Origin: Limnanthes douglasii subsp. nivea | Lineage: Eukaryota; Streptophyta; Magnoliopsida; Brassicales; Limnanthaceae | Assembly (NCBI GenBank): GCA_036936605.1 | Contig: JAUPFV010000005.1 | Span: 154,071,195-154,135,194 of the forward strand | DNA length: 64,000 bases | Reading direction: 5' to 3' | Shown here: positions 45,083 through 56,934 of the stretch, piece after piece | Layout of the letters: the number at the start of each line of letters is the position of its first letter | How positions within the stretch are numbered: the first letter of the stretch is position 1 | Program-made: the position numbers and the translations under genes | The notes under the pieces: model-generated | Databases searched by the model: none | What the model was told of the DNA's origin: nothing | What the model saw: only the letters and a program-made list of their open reading frames with translations

Positions 45083-45437
45083 ATCCTCCGGTAACTCCGG
45101 TGCATCTGCATCGTCAACATAAGAAAGGTCGGGTGCCTGCGAAGAACAACCTGCCCCTGTGCTACCGGCAGCAGTAAGAATGTCATCGTCATTTCGATGG
45201 TGACGGAGACGTCGTTTTGTCCGCGTACCAGGAGTTTGTCCCTCACTGGGACCTGTCTCTACATGCTCGGGCGGAACTCTAGCCTATGCTTCCTTACGCG
45301 CCAAACACGCTTCGCGTGCCCTCGCTTTCTTAAACGGATTTTTGACTGTGCTCTTGGTCTGCGATATCCTGTAAAAACAGTATAAAGTAGTATGTATTAG
45401 TGAAACAAGACAAAAAAAGTAGTTTGTAAGTGTAAGT

Positions 45438-45592
45438 GGTCGCATGAGACACCTTAAACTGTCTATCGCATGAGACAGCTTAAGCTGTCTGTCTCATGAG
45501 ACGGCAATACACACCCCGTCTCATGCGACGAGGTTTCATCTTGGTCGCACGATTCTGCGACCAAATGAAATCTGGTAGCACGATCGTGCTAT
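45438..45592. repeat. GTCGCATGCGAC-like motif cluster, PMD 5' intron of MULE-B
   Basis: GGTCGCATGAGACACC, CTATCGCATGAGACAGC, CTGTCTCATGAGACGGC, CGTCTCATGCGACGAGG, GGTCGCACGATTCTGCGACC and GCACGATCGTGC lie within 155 bp. Most are perfect or near-perfect palindromes. They lie in the probable first intron (about 45369-45835) of the PMD gene. Confidence 0.75.
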
Positions 45593-46048
45593 AAACAACA
45601 CCGAAAACCCAAATCCCAAAACCCACCAAAGCAACCTCATTTAACTAAAAATCAAACACAGAAACATAGATCCTAGCAAAACTAACAAGAATACAACACT
45701 AATCTAACAAAACAACACTTAAAATCATGCACATATCGAACTTTTGAAATCGAAACCTAAAAACCTAATTTTCAACAGTTTATACCCAACGAAATCTAAA
45801 AAAAATTATACGATGAGGTTTGTATTACTTACCTTTATGTTTTGCTGACTTTAGATTCTTCAAAAATGGAGTTTGATTTTGGGTCAATTCTTGAGTGATT
45901 GAGAGGTTTCCAGAGAGGGAGAGAAAAAGAGAAGAAAAAAATGGTAAGAGATTTAACAATAGCTTTTATACCAAGTTTTCTGAAAAGAACAAATTTGTCC
46001 AAAATTAGGTGAGAGATATATCAAATGGTTATAAGATCCAACAGTTTA

Positions 46049-46074
46049 AGACCTATCAAAATGTATCTTATTTC
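46049..46074 (-). repeat. MULE-B right terminal inverted repeat
   Basis: Mirror of 34807-34832 with one mismatch. Confidence 0.8.
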
Positions 46075-47492
46075 TAACCTAACCCTTATTAAAACAAGAA
46101 ATAGAAGGTTAAATAACCTTTCTAAAGATCAGAAAGGGGGTGCAGACAAAAAAAACTACTTCATAGCTCTTGGAACCTACTAAAGAGTAAGCAAGCAGGA
46201 CTTTTAAAAGTAAGTACTCAAGAATAATTTAATTCTTTTATTAATCTGGAATGAGGAAATGGAATCTCCAATCAGTGTCTAATGAAGATTAGGTCGTATC
46301 AGAGAACCAAGAAGAATATGCTACTCTCTCTTCGTAATTTGCTTTTTAAATGCTATTTTTTTTAAGCATGAAGGCTCGACAGATACCTTCAACCAATTAT
46401 ATAACAAAGTGATAAAACAATTTAACGCTATTATCAAGTGATCTAAGCTCAAACTTAGCAATCACAATAAAAGTTAGACGGCACTCACTACCTCACTACT
46501 TTAGAGGTTAAAAGCAATAAACAACGTGCCCCAAGAGAAAACATTAAGTTTATAACATTAAAAAAAATAAGTTTATAGCATAGAGTTTTTCGTCTGTGTC
46601 AAAAAATTGTGTGATAAAGTTTTTGAGCGTTACGTGATTTGGCGTGTCGGCTGTCATGCGTAACACTATTTATTTATGCGTGATACTGTTTACTCATGCT
46701 AGCAGCCTATCACTACGTGACAGGAAGCATCATACCTTTGGTATCCCATGCGTGATATCCATCAGATGAGCATTTATGTCATTGTTTATCAATTTTTTTA
46801 TAAGAGTATTTAAAATTAATTTGTATGCATTATTTAATTTAATTTTCAATATTTAAGATAGTTATATTTTATACAAAATATTTATTTGATATTTTTCTTA
46901 ATTATATATAGATATTATAAATAAATTTTTTAATATTAATTTTTTTATTTATAATATCTAAATATTATATATCTAGTTTTATATAGATCTTTAAACATTA
47001 TATTTTAAAGTATTTTGCAATTATTATAAAATAATTTGTATGCATTCATTAATTCGAATTTCAATAATTAAGATATGTATATCGTAAACGAAATATTTGT
47101 AACATAAATCTTATATATTTATATATAATTTTAGTCTTAATACTAAATCACAAAAAAAAAGTAATTATAACTAATTTTTTTTCAATATGAGAATCTATAT
47201 TTATTTAGTATACTAAAACTAAAATTTGATAATTTATAAAACCGGAACAAATATTTATATATACATGAATAGTATATATCCGATATAATACTGTTACAAA
47301 TATATACATATTTCAAGTACAAGTATATACTGTGCATCATTAAAATATATATAAAGATTAAATTATAATGTTAAAAATTAGGAAGGACTACTTTAATTAT
47401 AATTATAATGGATTAAATTATAATATTGTAACATATTTCATGATTAATTTAATATACATATATATATAAATACCTAATATATAAATAACTAG

Positions 47493-47532
<40 letters not shown>

Positions 47533-47600
47533 GTAAAAAAATTACATAACTGCATCATCAATGGCTTGTTATCCGAAGATTTTCCTAATCTTCCCATTTA
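46075..47600. other. AT-rich intergenic DNA, no gene seen
   Basis: No recognised coding sequence. A (TA)n run of about 18 units lies at 47487-47526, just upstream of the LINE. Confidence 0.5.
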
Positions 47601-47628
47601 AAAAACCCTCATGAACAGGAGAAAATAG

Positions 47629-48900
47629 ATGATCTATCCTTCGTCAATTCTCAAAGCTGTCAAATCTTATTCTGAAATGGTAAAGAAAACTCACTCGCCA
47701 TGGGATTTTAAACCAACTAATATAATCGAGAAAAGTAACTACATCTCGATTCAATATGAAAAAAAGGTTAAAGATCAACTAACCAAAGATTCTAAACACA
47801 CTTTGATCGGTAAATTTTCAAAAGGCCATCCTAAAAAAACTCATTACTGACTTCTTAAATAACTTCAAATTCAATGGAGGATTCAACATCCCAGTAAAGG
47901 ACTCAATACATATCTTTATTGAATTTGACAATAAAGAGAATATCTGGAAACTATGGAAAATAACAAGCTGGACGATAGTAATTATTAAATAAGGCTCTTA
48001 AAATGACAAGTAAACTACAATACAAGATTCGAAAGCCCTTCAACTCCTGTCTGGGTTAGAATTGAACAAATTCCAGAATACCTCTTGAACAAAAACATAA
48101 TGCAAGATATAACTTACTTTATAGGTAATCCCTTAAAGATTATCAGACCAGAAAAAAATTGAGGCTAGTTTGACGGATGCTATGCATGGATAGAAATGAA
48201 TGTTTCCAAGAAGAATCAACATAATGTTTGGGTGGGTTTTGGAGATAATCAAGACTGTTGGCTAACAATGAGTTACAAAAACCTACTAAAATACTGCATG
48301 GGATATTTCCATTTAGGTAATGACAAAGAAATGTGAAAGAAAGAAATTGTTAATAACTTGCACAAAAAAGATCAAGCTTCCGATGAGCCTAATACCAACA
48401 AATAAGACAATCTAAATTGCAACAACCCAAAAGATAAACCTACAAGTCAACACACTATTGATCCGCAAAGAATCAAATCTATACTTATCATTTTTTATCA
48501 AAGAATGAAGGGGAATCTCTTAAACAGAAATCTGAAGGATAATCTCTCAACTGACAAGATTTAGGAAACAAGCATTACCAAAGAAACATCTTATAGTTAC
48601 TAGTCTAATCAACATCAAGATTCAAAATCTCCAGAAGCTGAGGATATCATTGAGGCCATTCAAACCTTAGAATATGGCTACAATTTAGCCATTTCTCAAG
48701 ACTATGAAAATCTGATTTCTGGTAAAGTTACTCCACACCACAATAACATTGGTAGACTTCCCATCTCTCTTACTTTCAGTTTAAAGAAACTAACAGTGGA
48801 TCCAAGAAATCTTGAACAAAAAATTGAAAGAAGCTAGAAGGAAAAAGAAGCCTAGAAAATTGGCCATCAAATCTCTGAAATTTCGAGGGAACAACAATCC
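47629..48900 (+). pseudogene. LINE ORF1 (DUF4283-type Gag), broken
   Basis: Starts MIYPSSILKAVKSYSEMVKK. Around 48030-48240 a DUF4283-like RNA-binding segment is seen: TPVWVRIEQIPEYLLNKNIM, then FIGNPLKI and AWIEMNV. The zinc knuckle that should follow reads YCMGYFHLGNDKEM and a stop, where YCxxCxxxGHxxxxC is expected, so three ligands are lost. Many stops. It precedes the endonuclease ORF as usual for plant LINEs. Confidence 0.7.
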
Positions 48901-51827
48901 TACCATCTCTCCTCCTAAGTATGATAAAACTACTTAACTAAAATATAAGAGGCATAAAAAACAAGCCTACTATCAGAAGACTCAAGTCAGTCATCATCAA
49001 AGATAAGATTAATTTCATTGCAATTCAAGAACCTTTAGTCAGTTCTGATAAATTATCTTGTATTACTTCAAAAATTGGTTTTAAAAACTTCGTGGCTAAC
49101 ACCTCCAACAAAATCTTATTTTTATGGAATGAAGATTTCTCAATCAACATTATGCTCAATCATACTCAATGCTTACATGTAGAAATATCATATCAAAACT
49201 TAGATAAGTTATTTTTACTAACGATTGTTTATGACAATTGTCAGAGACACAATATGATGGACTTGTGTAATACCCTTAGAAGTATATCTACCTCCATTGA
49301 ATGGTTGATTATTGGTGATTTTAATGTGATTATTTCTACTGATAAACAAGCTGGATGTTCTACATATTGTAGCAATATTTTTATGACTTTAATGAATGTA
49401 TCAGAGACTGCCATCTTAAAGATGCAGGCTATCAACGCACTAAATTTACCTGGTCCAACAATTCCAAATGGAAGAGGCTGTACAGAGCTCTCCAAAACCT
49501 TGCGTGGTCTAACTTCTTTAATGAAACTAGGGTTTTCCATATGGTCAGAACTTGTTTTGACCATGCTCCTCTGTGTGTTTCTATTTCTAATATAGCTTAG
49601 AAACTAAGAAAATTTGAAAATTTCTAAATATGTTGACATTGGACTTTGAATTTCTCTCTTTTGTTGAAAATAACTGGAACCAAAGAATTAATGGATATCC
49701 TTATATATATATATATATATATATATTCTAGCATAAGCTCAGAAGATTGAAAGATGGCCTTAAAGTTTGAAACACTAATCATTTTGGGTATGTTTTTAAC
49801 AAAGTCCGGGTCTCAGAAGATGTTGTGAAGAAATTGGAAATCAAAATAACTACTCCAAACAATGTTGCTACTAGATATAAGTTTTCTAAAACTAATTCTA
49901 TTTACCTTTAATCTCTTAGAATGAAGGAAGACTTTTGGAGGAAACAATGTTACTGTAGTTGGCTCAAAGACAGTGACGAAAACACTAAATTCTTCCATGC
50001 CTATGTTACTAAAAGGAGAAGAATGAACACCATTAAAAGCATAAAAGTTGGTGAAGATTGGTTGCTGGATTCTACCTCTATTGGTCTTTCTACTGAAGCC
50101 TATTTTAAAGATATTCTCACTAAACTCCCTTTAAATAATTCCATAGAAGAAACTAATAGAATGCATGATAATATCTTCAACAACATCCCAAAATTTATAA
50201 ATGCAAAGGATAACAACTTACTTCTAAATCCTTCATCTGAACTGGAAGTCTTGGAGATCATCAACAATATGAATCCTGTCGGTGCAGCTCAAGTAGATAG
50301 CTTTAATGTTTGTTTCTTCACAACCTGCTGGTACATCATTGAAACATATATTTGTCAAGCCATGACATGTTTCATTCTTGGCCATAATATTCCAAAGGAA
50401 TCATGGACAGATGTTTGTGTTTAATTCTAAAAGCTTATAATCCTAGAACCTGGAAGAACTATAGACCTATCAGCCTATGTACTTTACTCAATAGAATAAT
50501 GTCTAAGATCATCAATAGTAGGCTAATTAATATTTTGCCTAAAATTATCTTCAAAGTTCAAGGCGGCTATGTCACCCATAGGTCTATTGTTTGATAACAT
50601 CTTGATAACTAATGACATGGTGCATGATCTTAACATAAAATCTAAGGCTTGCAACATTTTGATTCAGTTGATCATGACCAAAGCATTTGACAACATGGCT
50701 CACCCTTTCATTATTAAAGTCATGTTATCTTTTAGCTTTTCTGTCAAATTTGTCTATCTCATCTTCCATCTCATTAGATCTATCAATATATCCATGTTAA
50801 TCAATAGAGATGTTATTGGTTATTTCAAGACTAAAAGAGGTCTGAGACAGGGAGGTACTCTCTCACCCAATCTCTTCCTTATTGGTGAAGAGGTTATTCT
50901 AAGAGGGATGCATAACTTATTCACCTCTAACAAATCTATGACTTATACTTCTAGGAATAATTTTATTATTCTTTGCTTAGCTTTTGTAGACGACATCTTA
51001 ATCTTTAGTAATAGTACTCAATCTACAATTGACAAGCTGAGTATGTTCCTTCAAAACTACCATGAATTATCTGGAAAAATTATTAACAAAAGACAAGATA
51101 AAGATTATTGTCTCTAACAAATTTCATCAAACTGGCTTTAATACTGGTCACTTCCCAACAGACTACCTAGGCATAACTTTGAACAGAAACAACATGTCTA
51201 GTAACTATACTTCTCTACTCAACAAGATCAATAACACGATTCAAGATTGGGAAAATAAAAACTTATCATATGTTGGCAGATTAATTCTTATCAACTTAGT
51301 GCTAATGTTTATCCCTTTATATTAGATGCAGAGTTATTTTATCCCCAAGTGCATCATGAACTGAATATAATTTTTTTTAATAAGTTTCTGTGAGGCTCAA
51401 AAACTAATGAGCATAGTAGCCATTGGTTTAAGTGGTATGCTTTATGCAAGATTTTGCTGAAGGTGGACTGGACATTAGGAAACTCTCTGATATCCATGAC
51501 ATATTCTCTTGTAAAATTTGGTTCATTTTCAGGGAAAACAAGAGCTACTAGGCCAAACTAATGCACAACATCTACTGCAGAAAATTCCCATTCTCTTAAA
51601 GCTAACTACATCAAAGCTGGTTCTCAAACTTGAAAGACGTTTGCATATATCAAAGCCCTGGCTAAGCCAAATATCATGTGGAATTTGGGTAAAGGTGACA
51701 TGGACTTTTGGCTTGATAATTGACATAATCAACCCCCTTTTATCATTTTGGACGATAAACAAGAAAATACCTGCTTTTAGTCTACAAAGCTTAACTTTTT
51801 CTAGTCGAATAACTCTTGGGACCTTAA

Positions 51828-51836
51828 CATATTTAA
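51828..51836. repeat. Target-site duplication, left (CATATTTAA)
   Basis: Identical to 53026-53034 at the other end of the foldback element. Confidence 0.85.
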
Positions 51837-52018
51837 GGGTCAAGCTATATATACCCAATTCAGGTTTAAGTATACCCAAAGGTGATCTAAGTATACCCAA
51901 ATTTTGATAAAAATACCCTTTTCTAGGTATATAAGGTTTTTTTTACTAATCTTATCCACCTCATTTTTTCTCTTACACTCTCTAACTTCTCTCTAAAACC
52001 TTCAAGTTCTCTCTAATT

Positions 52019-52066
52019 TATCCGGCGAACTAAAATCCGGCGAACCAAAATCCGGCGAACTAAAAT
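52019..52066. repeat. 17-bp repeat, three copies
   Basis: ATCCGGCGAACYAAA three times in a row in the left arm region of the foldback element. Confidence 0.8.
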
Positions 52067-52126
52067 ATAAAAACTTAGTCTTAGTATAAAAATTTAGGGT
52101 TATGGTTGAATTAGGTAAAAAAATCA

Positions 52127-52645
52127 GAATTTTAGGGTGTTTGGAGGCCATTTTCCGGCCGGAATTCGACCGGAAAATGACCATTTGCGAAGGCTGAGCG
52201 TACCATAGGTACAGGGGGCGTACCGGCCGGTACAGAGGGGGTGTACCGGTCGGTACAGACCCTCTGTACCGATGGTACAAGGGGTACGCACCGGCTGGTA
52301 TTCGACCGGATAATGGCCATTTGCGAAGGCTGAGCGTACCATAGGTACAGGGGGGGCGTACCGGCCGGTACAGAGGGGGTGTACCGGTCGGTACTGACCC
52401 TCTGTACCGATGGTACGGGGGGTACGCACCGGCTGGTACACCCCCCCCCCCCCCCCCCCCCCCGTACCGACCGGTACACCCCTATGTACCTATGGTACAG
52501 AGAGTACCATCGGTACAGAGGGGGTGTACCAGCCGGTACGCCCCCCCGTGTACCTATGGTACACTCAGCCTTCGCAAATGACTATTTTCCGGCCGAATTT
52601 CGGCAGGAAAATGGCCTCCAAACACCCTAAAATTATGATTTTTTT
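52127..52645. repeat. Inverted repeat rich in GTACCGGYCGGTAC palindromes, with a poly(C) centre
   Basis: A 136-bp unit starting TTGCGAAGGCTGAGCGTACC occurs at 52185 and 52321 and again, inverted, at 52575-52450. GTACCGGCCGGTAC, GTACCGGTCGGTAC and GTACCATAGGTAC recur. A run of about 23 C (52441-52463) marks the centre. GC content is far above the surroundings. Confidence 0.9.
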
Positions 52646-53025
52646 TAGTAATTAAATTTTTAATTTTTTTTCTAAAAAAACTTCAAAAAAACAAGTTTTG
52701 ATTTTGTGTTTTCATTAGAAGAAGTTTAAAAAAATTAAAAAGAGTTTGAATGTTCTTGAGGCAACTTTGAATGTTCAAGAACAATTTGAAGAATTTCACA
52801 AAATTGTAGTAATATGGGGTTTGATCTAGTAGAGAGATGTGTTTTTTTGGGTATACATAACCAAATAGATTGTTTTGTGAATTGGGTGTATCTAGGATAT
52901 ACTTAGTGGCAATTCAGATATTAAATGAAAGTTCAAGGGTTTTTTCGTCCTAAAAAAGTCAAACAAAAGTCAACTGCGTTTTTTGGGTATACTTAAATCA
53001 CATTTGGGTATATATAGCCATACCC

Positions 53026-53034
53026 CATATTTAA
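53026..53034. repeat. Target-site duplication, right (CATATTTAA)
   Basis: Perfect match to 51828-51836. Confidence 0.85.
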
Positions 53035-54329
53035 TGGTTTCATTTTTACTACTAGATTCATAACCTTATTACACAACCAGAATCAATAACAAAAAAGAGG
53101 ATACCATGGTATGTAAGCTCTCTAAAGATACTAAATTCAACACCAAGGACACTTGAAACTTCATTAGGGATCACCACAATCAATCTAACATGGTCAGCAA
53201 ACTTTGGAACCTAATCACTCCCAGGAAGTGCTCTTTGCTCTTGTGGAAAATTTTACACAACTATGTTTCTATTGACTCTATATTACAAAAGAGAAAATTC
53301 AATATTATCTCCAAGTATCAATTTTGTCACTCTCAAGAACATACTAATCATATTTTCATTTCATGTAGCTATGCCTGTAACATTTGGATCTACTTTGCAG
53401 ACTTATATAAAGTGGACATTCATAAGTTCATGATTGTTTCTCACATAAACAGAAATTGGTTTTGGTCTACTCAGCAGAGAGTCCATGATAGAAGTATTAT
53501 CCCCCATACTATATTCTGGGTCATTTGGTAGAATAGAAACAATGCTAAGTTTAAAGGGAAACGTGTCTCATTTTATCTTTTATAAACTATGTTAAATCAA
53601 TGATCTGTAGCCTAGACTATGATAATATTTGTAAGCCTAAACATTGGAACAATGACACTAACGTTGTTATTGAAATAGGTAGCGTATTTTTCATTAGCTT
53701 GAAAAGGAATCCAACTAACCTCAAATGGTCAACTCCTAATCCTAGGAGACTCAAGATGAACACATATTGTTCGTGTCTTCACAATGGTGATACCTGTGGA
53801 GCTCTTATAATAAGAGATAACTTGGGAGACATTGTCCGTGAAGCCATCCATCTCCATGGAAAGCTTTCACCAATAAGGGATGAGTCTATAGCCCTTTTTG
53901 ACGGTCTCATTATCTGGAAAAAAAAGGTTGGATCAATGTAGATATAGAAATAAATCAATCAAGATTATCTGCCATGATATTGGTTGCCCATCTGTTTTGT
54001 CGATTCAAAGGATTGTCTTTCCTTCAATGCTCATCTTGTGGATCCTCCATTACTGAATGACTTCATCCTTATTGGTGCTCTTGCCATCGTCTCCTCCATT
54101 CATGAATCACTTATTTGCAATAAAAGTTTCCCTCTTCAGCCAGAGCTCCGTTTATAAATCAGTAGTTTCTGGTCGATTGTTTTTTCAAATCGTGTCATGC
54201 TCGATCAAATACCTTGACAACAATCACAAATCCCTTTGCTGTTGAACATGAAAAATGGTTTAAACAGAGTTTCGGGAACTATGAAAAATTATTTTCATTT
54301 TTAACACCTTTGTATAGCGCATATACTTT

Positions 54330-54720
54330 CTCTATATCATTGCTTAATCCTTAACCATTTCATTTAATATACTTTCTTTTTTATTAAAATATATAAATAT
54401 ATATATTTAAATAGGCCGGGACTATTGACTAATATATAAATAACTAAGTTATATATATATATATATATATTAGTCATTAGCAGACCTTTATTTATATATA
54501 TATTACTCAATAGTCACCGTTTCTTTATTTATATATATAATTTTTATATTTATATTTATATTTATATTTATATTTATAAATAAATAAATATAAAAAAAAA
54601 ATGACTACTAATGACTAATATATATAAACGGGGACTACTAATGATAGTAGTCGTTTGGGTGCTCCAATTCGGATATTCGAATTATGGATTTTGGATATCC
54701 GAATTGGGTTCCATTTTTTT
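54330..54720. repeat. AT microsatellites and a short hairpin
   Basis: (TA)n at 54450-54470 and a (TTTATA)n-type tract at 54540-54597. A small palindrome, CCAATTCGGATAT mirrored by ATATCCGAATTGG, lies near 54664-54708. Confidence 0.75.
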
Positions 54721-54939
54721 TTTTAATTTTGTGTGTTTTTTTTAGAAATAGAAGAAAAAAACATAGCACAATTCAACGATATCTCAATACTATTTTTCAT
54801 ATCTATATTTTATTTTAATTTTTTTAAGCATTAGTTATTGATTCTAGTTTACAAAAGATATTATATGATAAAATCAATTAAATTTGATTGTGGTAAAATT
54901 AATAGTTTTGTATAATTTTTTGTTGGTTGTTAGATTAGT

Positions 54940-54949
54940 TTTGATATTA
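54940..54949. repeat. Target-site duplication, left (TTTGATATTA)
   Basis: Nine of ten bases match 56760-56769 (TTCGATATTA). Confidence 0.7.
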
Positions 54950-56759
54950 GGCTTAAATCGTTGCTTCGTCCTTCGACTATCACGTTTTGTATCATTTAGT
55001 CATTCGACAAAAAAATTACGGGCGAGGGTACTTCGACTATCAAAAATCTATAATTTTAGTCTCCGTTCGTGGTTTTTGCTATAATGCTGCCACGTGTCGC
55101 TATAGTTAAATGATTTTTGTTTTATACATAGTCCTTCGACTTTTAATTCCATTTTTACTCTTTGAATTTAATATTTTTATTTTTACTTTTAGTTTTTCTC
55201 AAAACAGAGTATATCATTTGTTATACTCTGTTTTACTTTTTTTTGTTTTCCTCTCACAACCCCACACGCCACCGTCTGCGGGCAATTTCCAATCTCGCAG
55301 AGACCCAGACCCGACAACGTTGCTGCAGCTCAATCGGAGAATCTCGCTGTCACCGGTGAATGAACCAACCAATCATTCACTAACTCCGATCAGACCCTCC
55401 AATTGCTTATAATAAAGAAACCCAAAACGAACTGAATCCAACCTAATAATGTAAAATAAGTAATACAACTCGGTATCGTAGCCCAATGAATGTATATCGT
55501 ATAAAAAACAACTTTCATGTTCTTCGTCATCGACGCAAAGAACACCGTACTCAATATCTCACAAACCTGCAAACACAGAAACATAAACAAAAATAACATT
55601 TTCAATTAGCCCATGTTAGTACTCTAGATAGGGTTTAATCAAGTAACAATAGTAGGAAACTAGCGATAATACAAACATAAGAAGAAATTAAACAAATAGG
55701 CTTATAGAACTTCATTATTCTTCAATAGAAAGAAAACTTCTAAGGAGAAAAGTCTAGTGCAATAAAGAAAAACTAGCTTTTAAGTTATATATATGGATAT
55801 ACCAGGTGTGAGGCCAAAAGACCTCCTATAAAAAGAAATATAAATCCGAAACGCGAAGAACTCAGGCTTAAGTAGCTTATATAAATAAAAGAATGGGAAA
55901 AACAAACTCAAAAATCCAAAAAGGCAGTAGTTTTAGTTGTCTAGGATTTCGACAAAAAAAAAACTATTTCAAACAAAAAAGATTTCCGTGTTTTTAGTAC
56001 CCTTACAACTTAGCTTTGCTTAAACTACAAAAGGTAGATGAAACTAAGAAGTTTTTATGTTATAAGCCTAACAGAGATTAAAAATAATCTAAGATAATAA
56101 ACAATGTGTAGTCAGACAAATCTATCTTTTAGTAAAGGGGTGGTATTTACCTATATACTAACAGGAAACAGTAGAAGCTGAAAATGCGTGTATCCATTCA
56201 GCCGTTGTTCTTCACTCTCTTCTCATATTTGCATACCCTTTTCCATACTCTGTTCGGTTGAGTTCATTCCCGATCCGAGTCGACACAGCTAAACTTAACG
56301 CCGATGGGAAAACGTAAATCAACGACGTCGTTTGAATCAATTCACCGGTGACAGCGAGATTTTCCGACTGACTGCAGTGGTATTGTCAGATCTGGGTCTC
56401 TGCGAGATTGGAAATTGTCCACAGAGAGTGGCGTGCGGCGTTGTGAGAGGAAAAAAAAAATAGAGTATAGCAAATTGTGATATATTCTCTTTTGAGAAAA
56501 ACTAAAAATAAAAATAAAAAAAATATATTTAAAAAATATTAAATTCAAAGGTTAAAAATGGAATTAAAAGTCGAAAGACTACCTATGAAACAAAAACCAT
56601 TTAACTATAGCGACACGTGACAGCATTATAGCAAAAACCACTCGCGGGGACTGAAATTATAGATTTTTATAGTCGAAGGACCCTCACCCGTGATTTTTTT
56701 GTCGAGGAACTAAATGACATAAAACGTGATAGTCGAGGGACGAAGCAACGATTTAAGTC
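54950..56759. mobile_element. Long-TIR non-autonomous MULE-like element
   Basis: 1810 bp with TIRs of about 430 bp (54950-55372 and 56759-56335). They begin GRCTTAAATCGTTGCTTCGT and include TCTCGCTGTCACCGGTGAAT at the inner edge. A 9-10 bp target duplication with one mismatch flanks it. The TIR sequence is unlike the other two MULE families here. The ~960-bp interior has no transposase. On the minus strand about 55570-55390 is an exon-like frame after a TTTGCAG acceptor (YGVLCVDDEEHESCFLYDIH); near 56160-56330 the minus strand is another exon-like piece ending at a GTAAAT donor. These may be captured host exons, not identified. Confidence 0.85.
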
Positions 56760-56769
56760 TTCGATATTA
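56760..56769. repeat. Target-site duplication, right (TTCGATATTA)
   Basis: Matches 54940-54949 with one T/C difference. Confidence 0.7.
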
Positions 56770-56934
56770 CTTTGGATTACTTATTATTTGTTAATTTAAA
56801 AAAACTAAATAATTTATTTTTACCGGTGATGTTAGTTAGTATTAGTTTAAATTTACCGTTTATAAATTTACGACAGTTTGATATTAATTTTTAGTTATAT
56901 TAGTTTCAACATAGTGTTTTTGTTTTGGGATATC

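Larger units (their letters stand above)
34807..46074. mobile_element. MULE-B, FAR1/OTU/PMD Mutator-like element with nested insertion
   Basis: 11.3 kb between inverted repeats 34807-34832 and 46049-46074, which share GAAATAAGATACATTTTGAT followed by ARTCT. Content: FAR1/SWIM transposase with OTU domain (+, broken), a 91-bp tandem array, two divergent small companion ORFs around a 27-bp array, a 24-bp array, a nested 1.96-kb Pack-MULE, a 66-bp array, and an open PMD gene (-). It is a longer relative of MULE-A. No target duplication is obvious at the TIR ends, so the true ends may differ by some bases. Confidence 0.8.
51837..53025. mobile_element. Foldback-type non-autonomous element inside the LINE
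   Basis: 1189 bp with a perfect 9-bp target duplication and short TIRs (GGGTMWRGCTATATATACCC followed by AA). Subterminal repeats of TTTAAGTATACCCAA occur at both ends. The centre is a large inverted repeat (about 52127-52645), with arms starting ATTTTAGGGTGTTTGGAGGC. No coding capacity; the open frames on both strands follow from the symmetry. The 9-bp duplication fits a MULE-mobilised foldback, but the superfamily is not certain. Confidence 0.88.
48930..53941 (+). pseudogene. LINE ORF2 (endonuclease, RT, zinc finger, RNase H), broken
   Basis: Domains in order. AP-type endonuclease (48930-49600) has INFIAIQEPLVSS, IEWLIIGDFNVI and downstream pieces. RT (49921-51330) has MKEDFWRKQCYCSWLKDSDE, RTWKNYRPISLCTLLNRIMS, KRGLRQGGTLSPNLFL and the catalytic box LAFVDDILIF. 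A zf-RVT segment (53190-53400) reads PRKCSLLLWKILHNYVSI, then YQFCHSQEHTNHIFISCSYA. RNase H (53700-53941) reads LKMNTYCSCLHNGDTCGALI, IRDNLGDIVRE and ESIALFDGL. Several stops and frameshifts break it. A short (AT)n run at 49703-49728 and the 1.2-kb element at 51837-53025 interrupt it. Confidence 0.85.
47629..54270 (+). mobile_element. Degenerate plant LINE (L1-type non-LTR retrotransposon)
   Basis: Two-ORF layout on the plus strand, interrupted by the foldback element at 51837-53025. Downstream of the RNase H segment (after 53940) a few frames continue to about 54250. No clean target duplication or poly(A) tail was found. All ORFs are broken. Confidence 0.85.

Noticed and set aside
52124..52655. 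Four overlapping Pro/Arg/Tyr-rich frames on both strands
   Set aside because: Generated by the GTACC palindromes and inverted symmetry of the foldback element; several run through the poly(C) tract.
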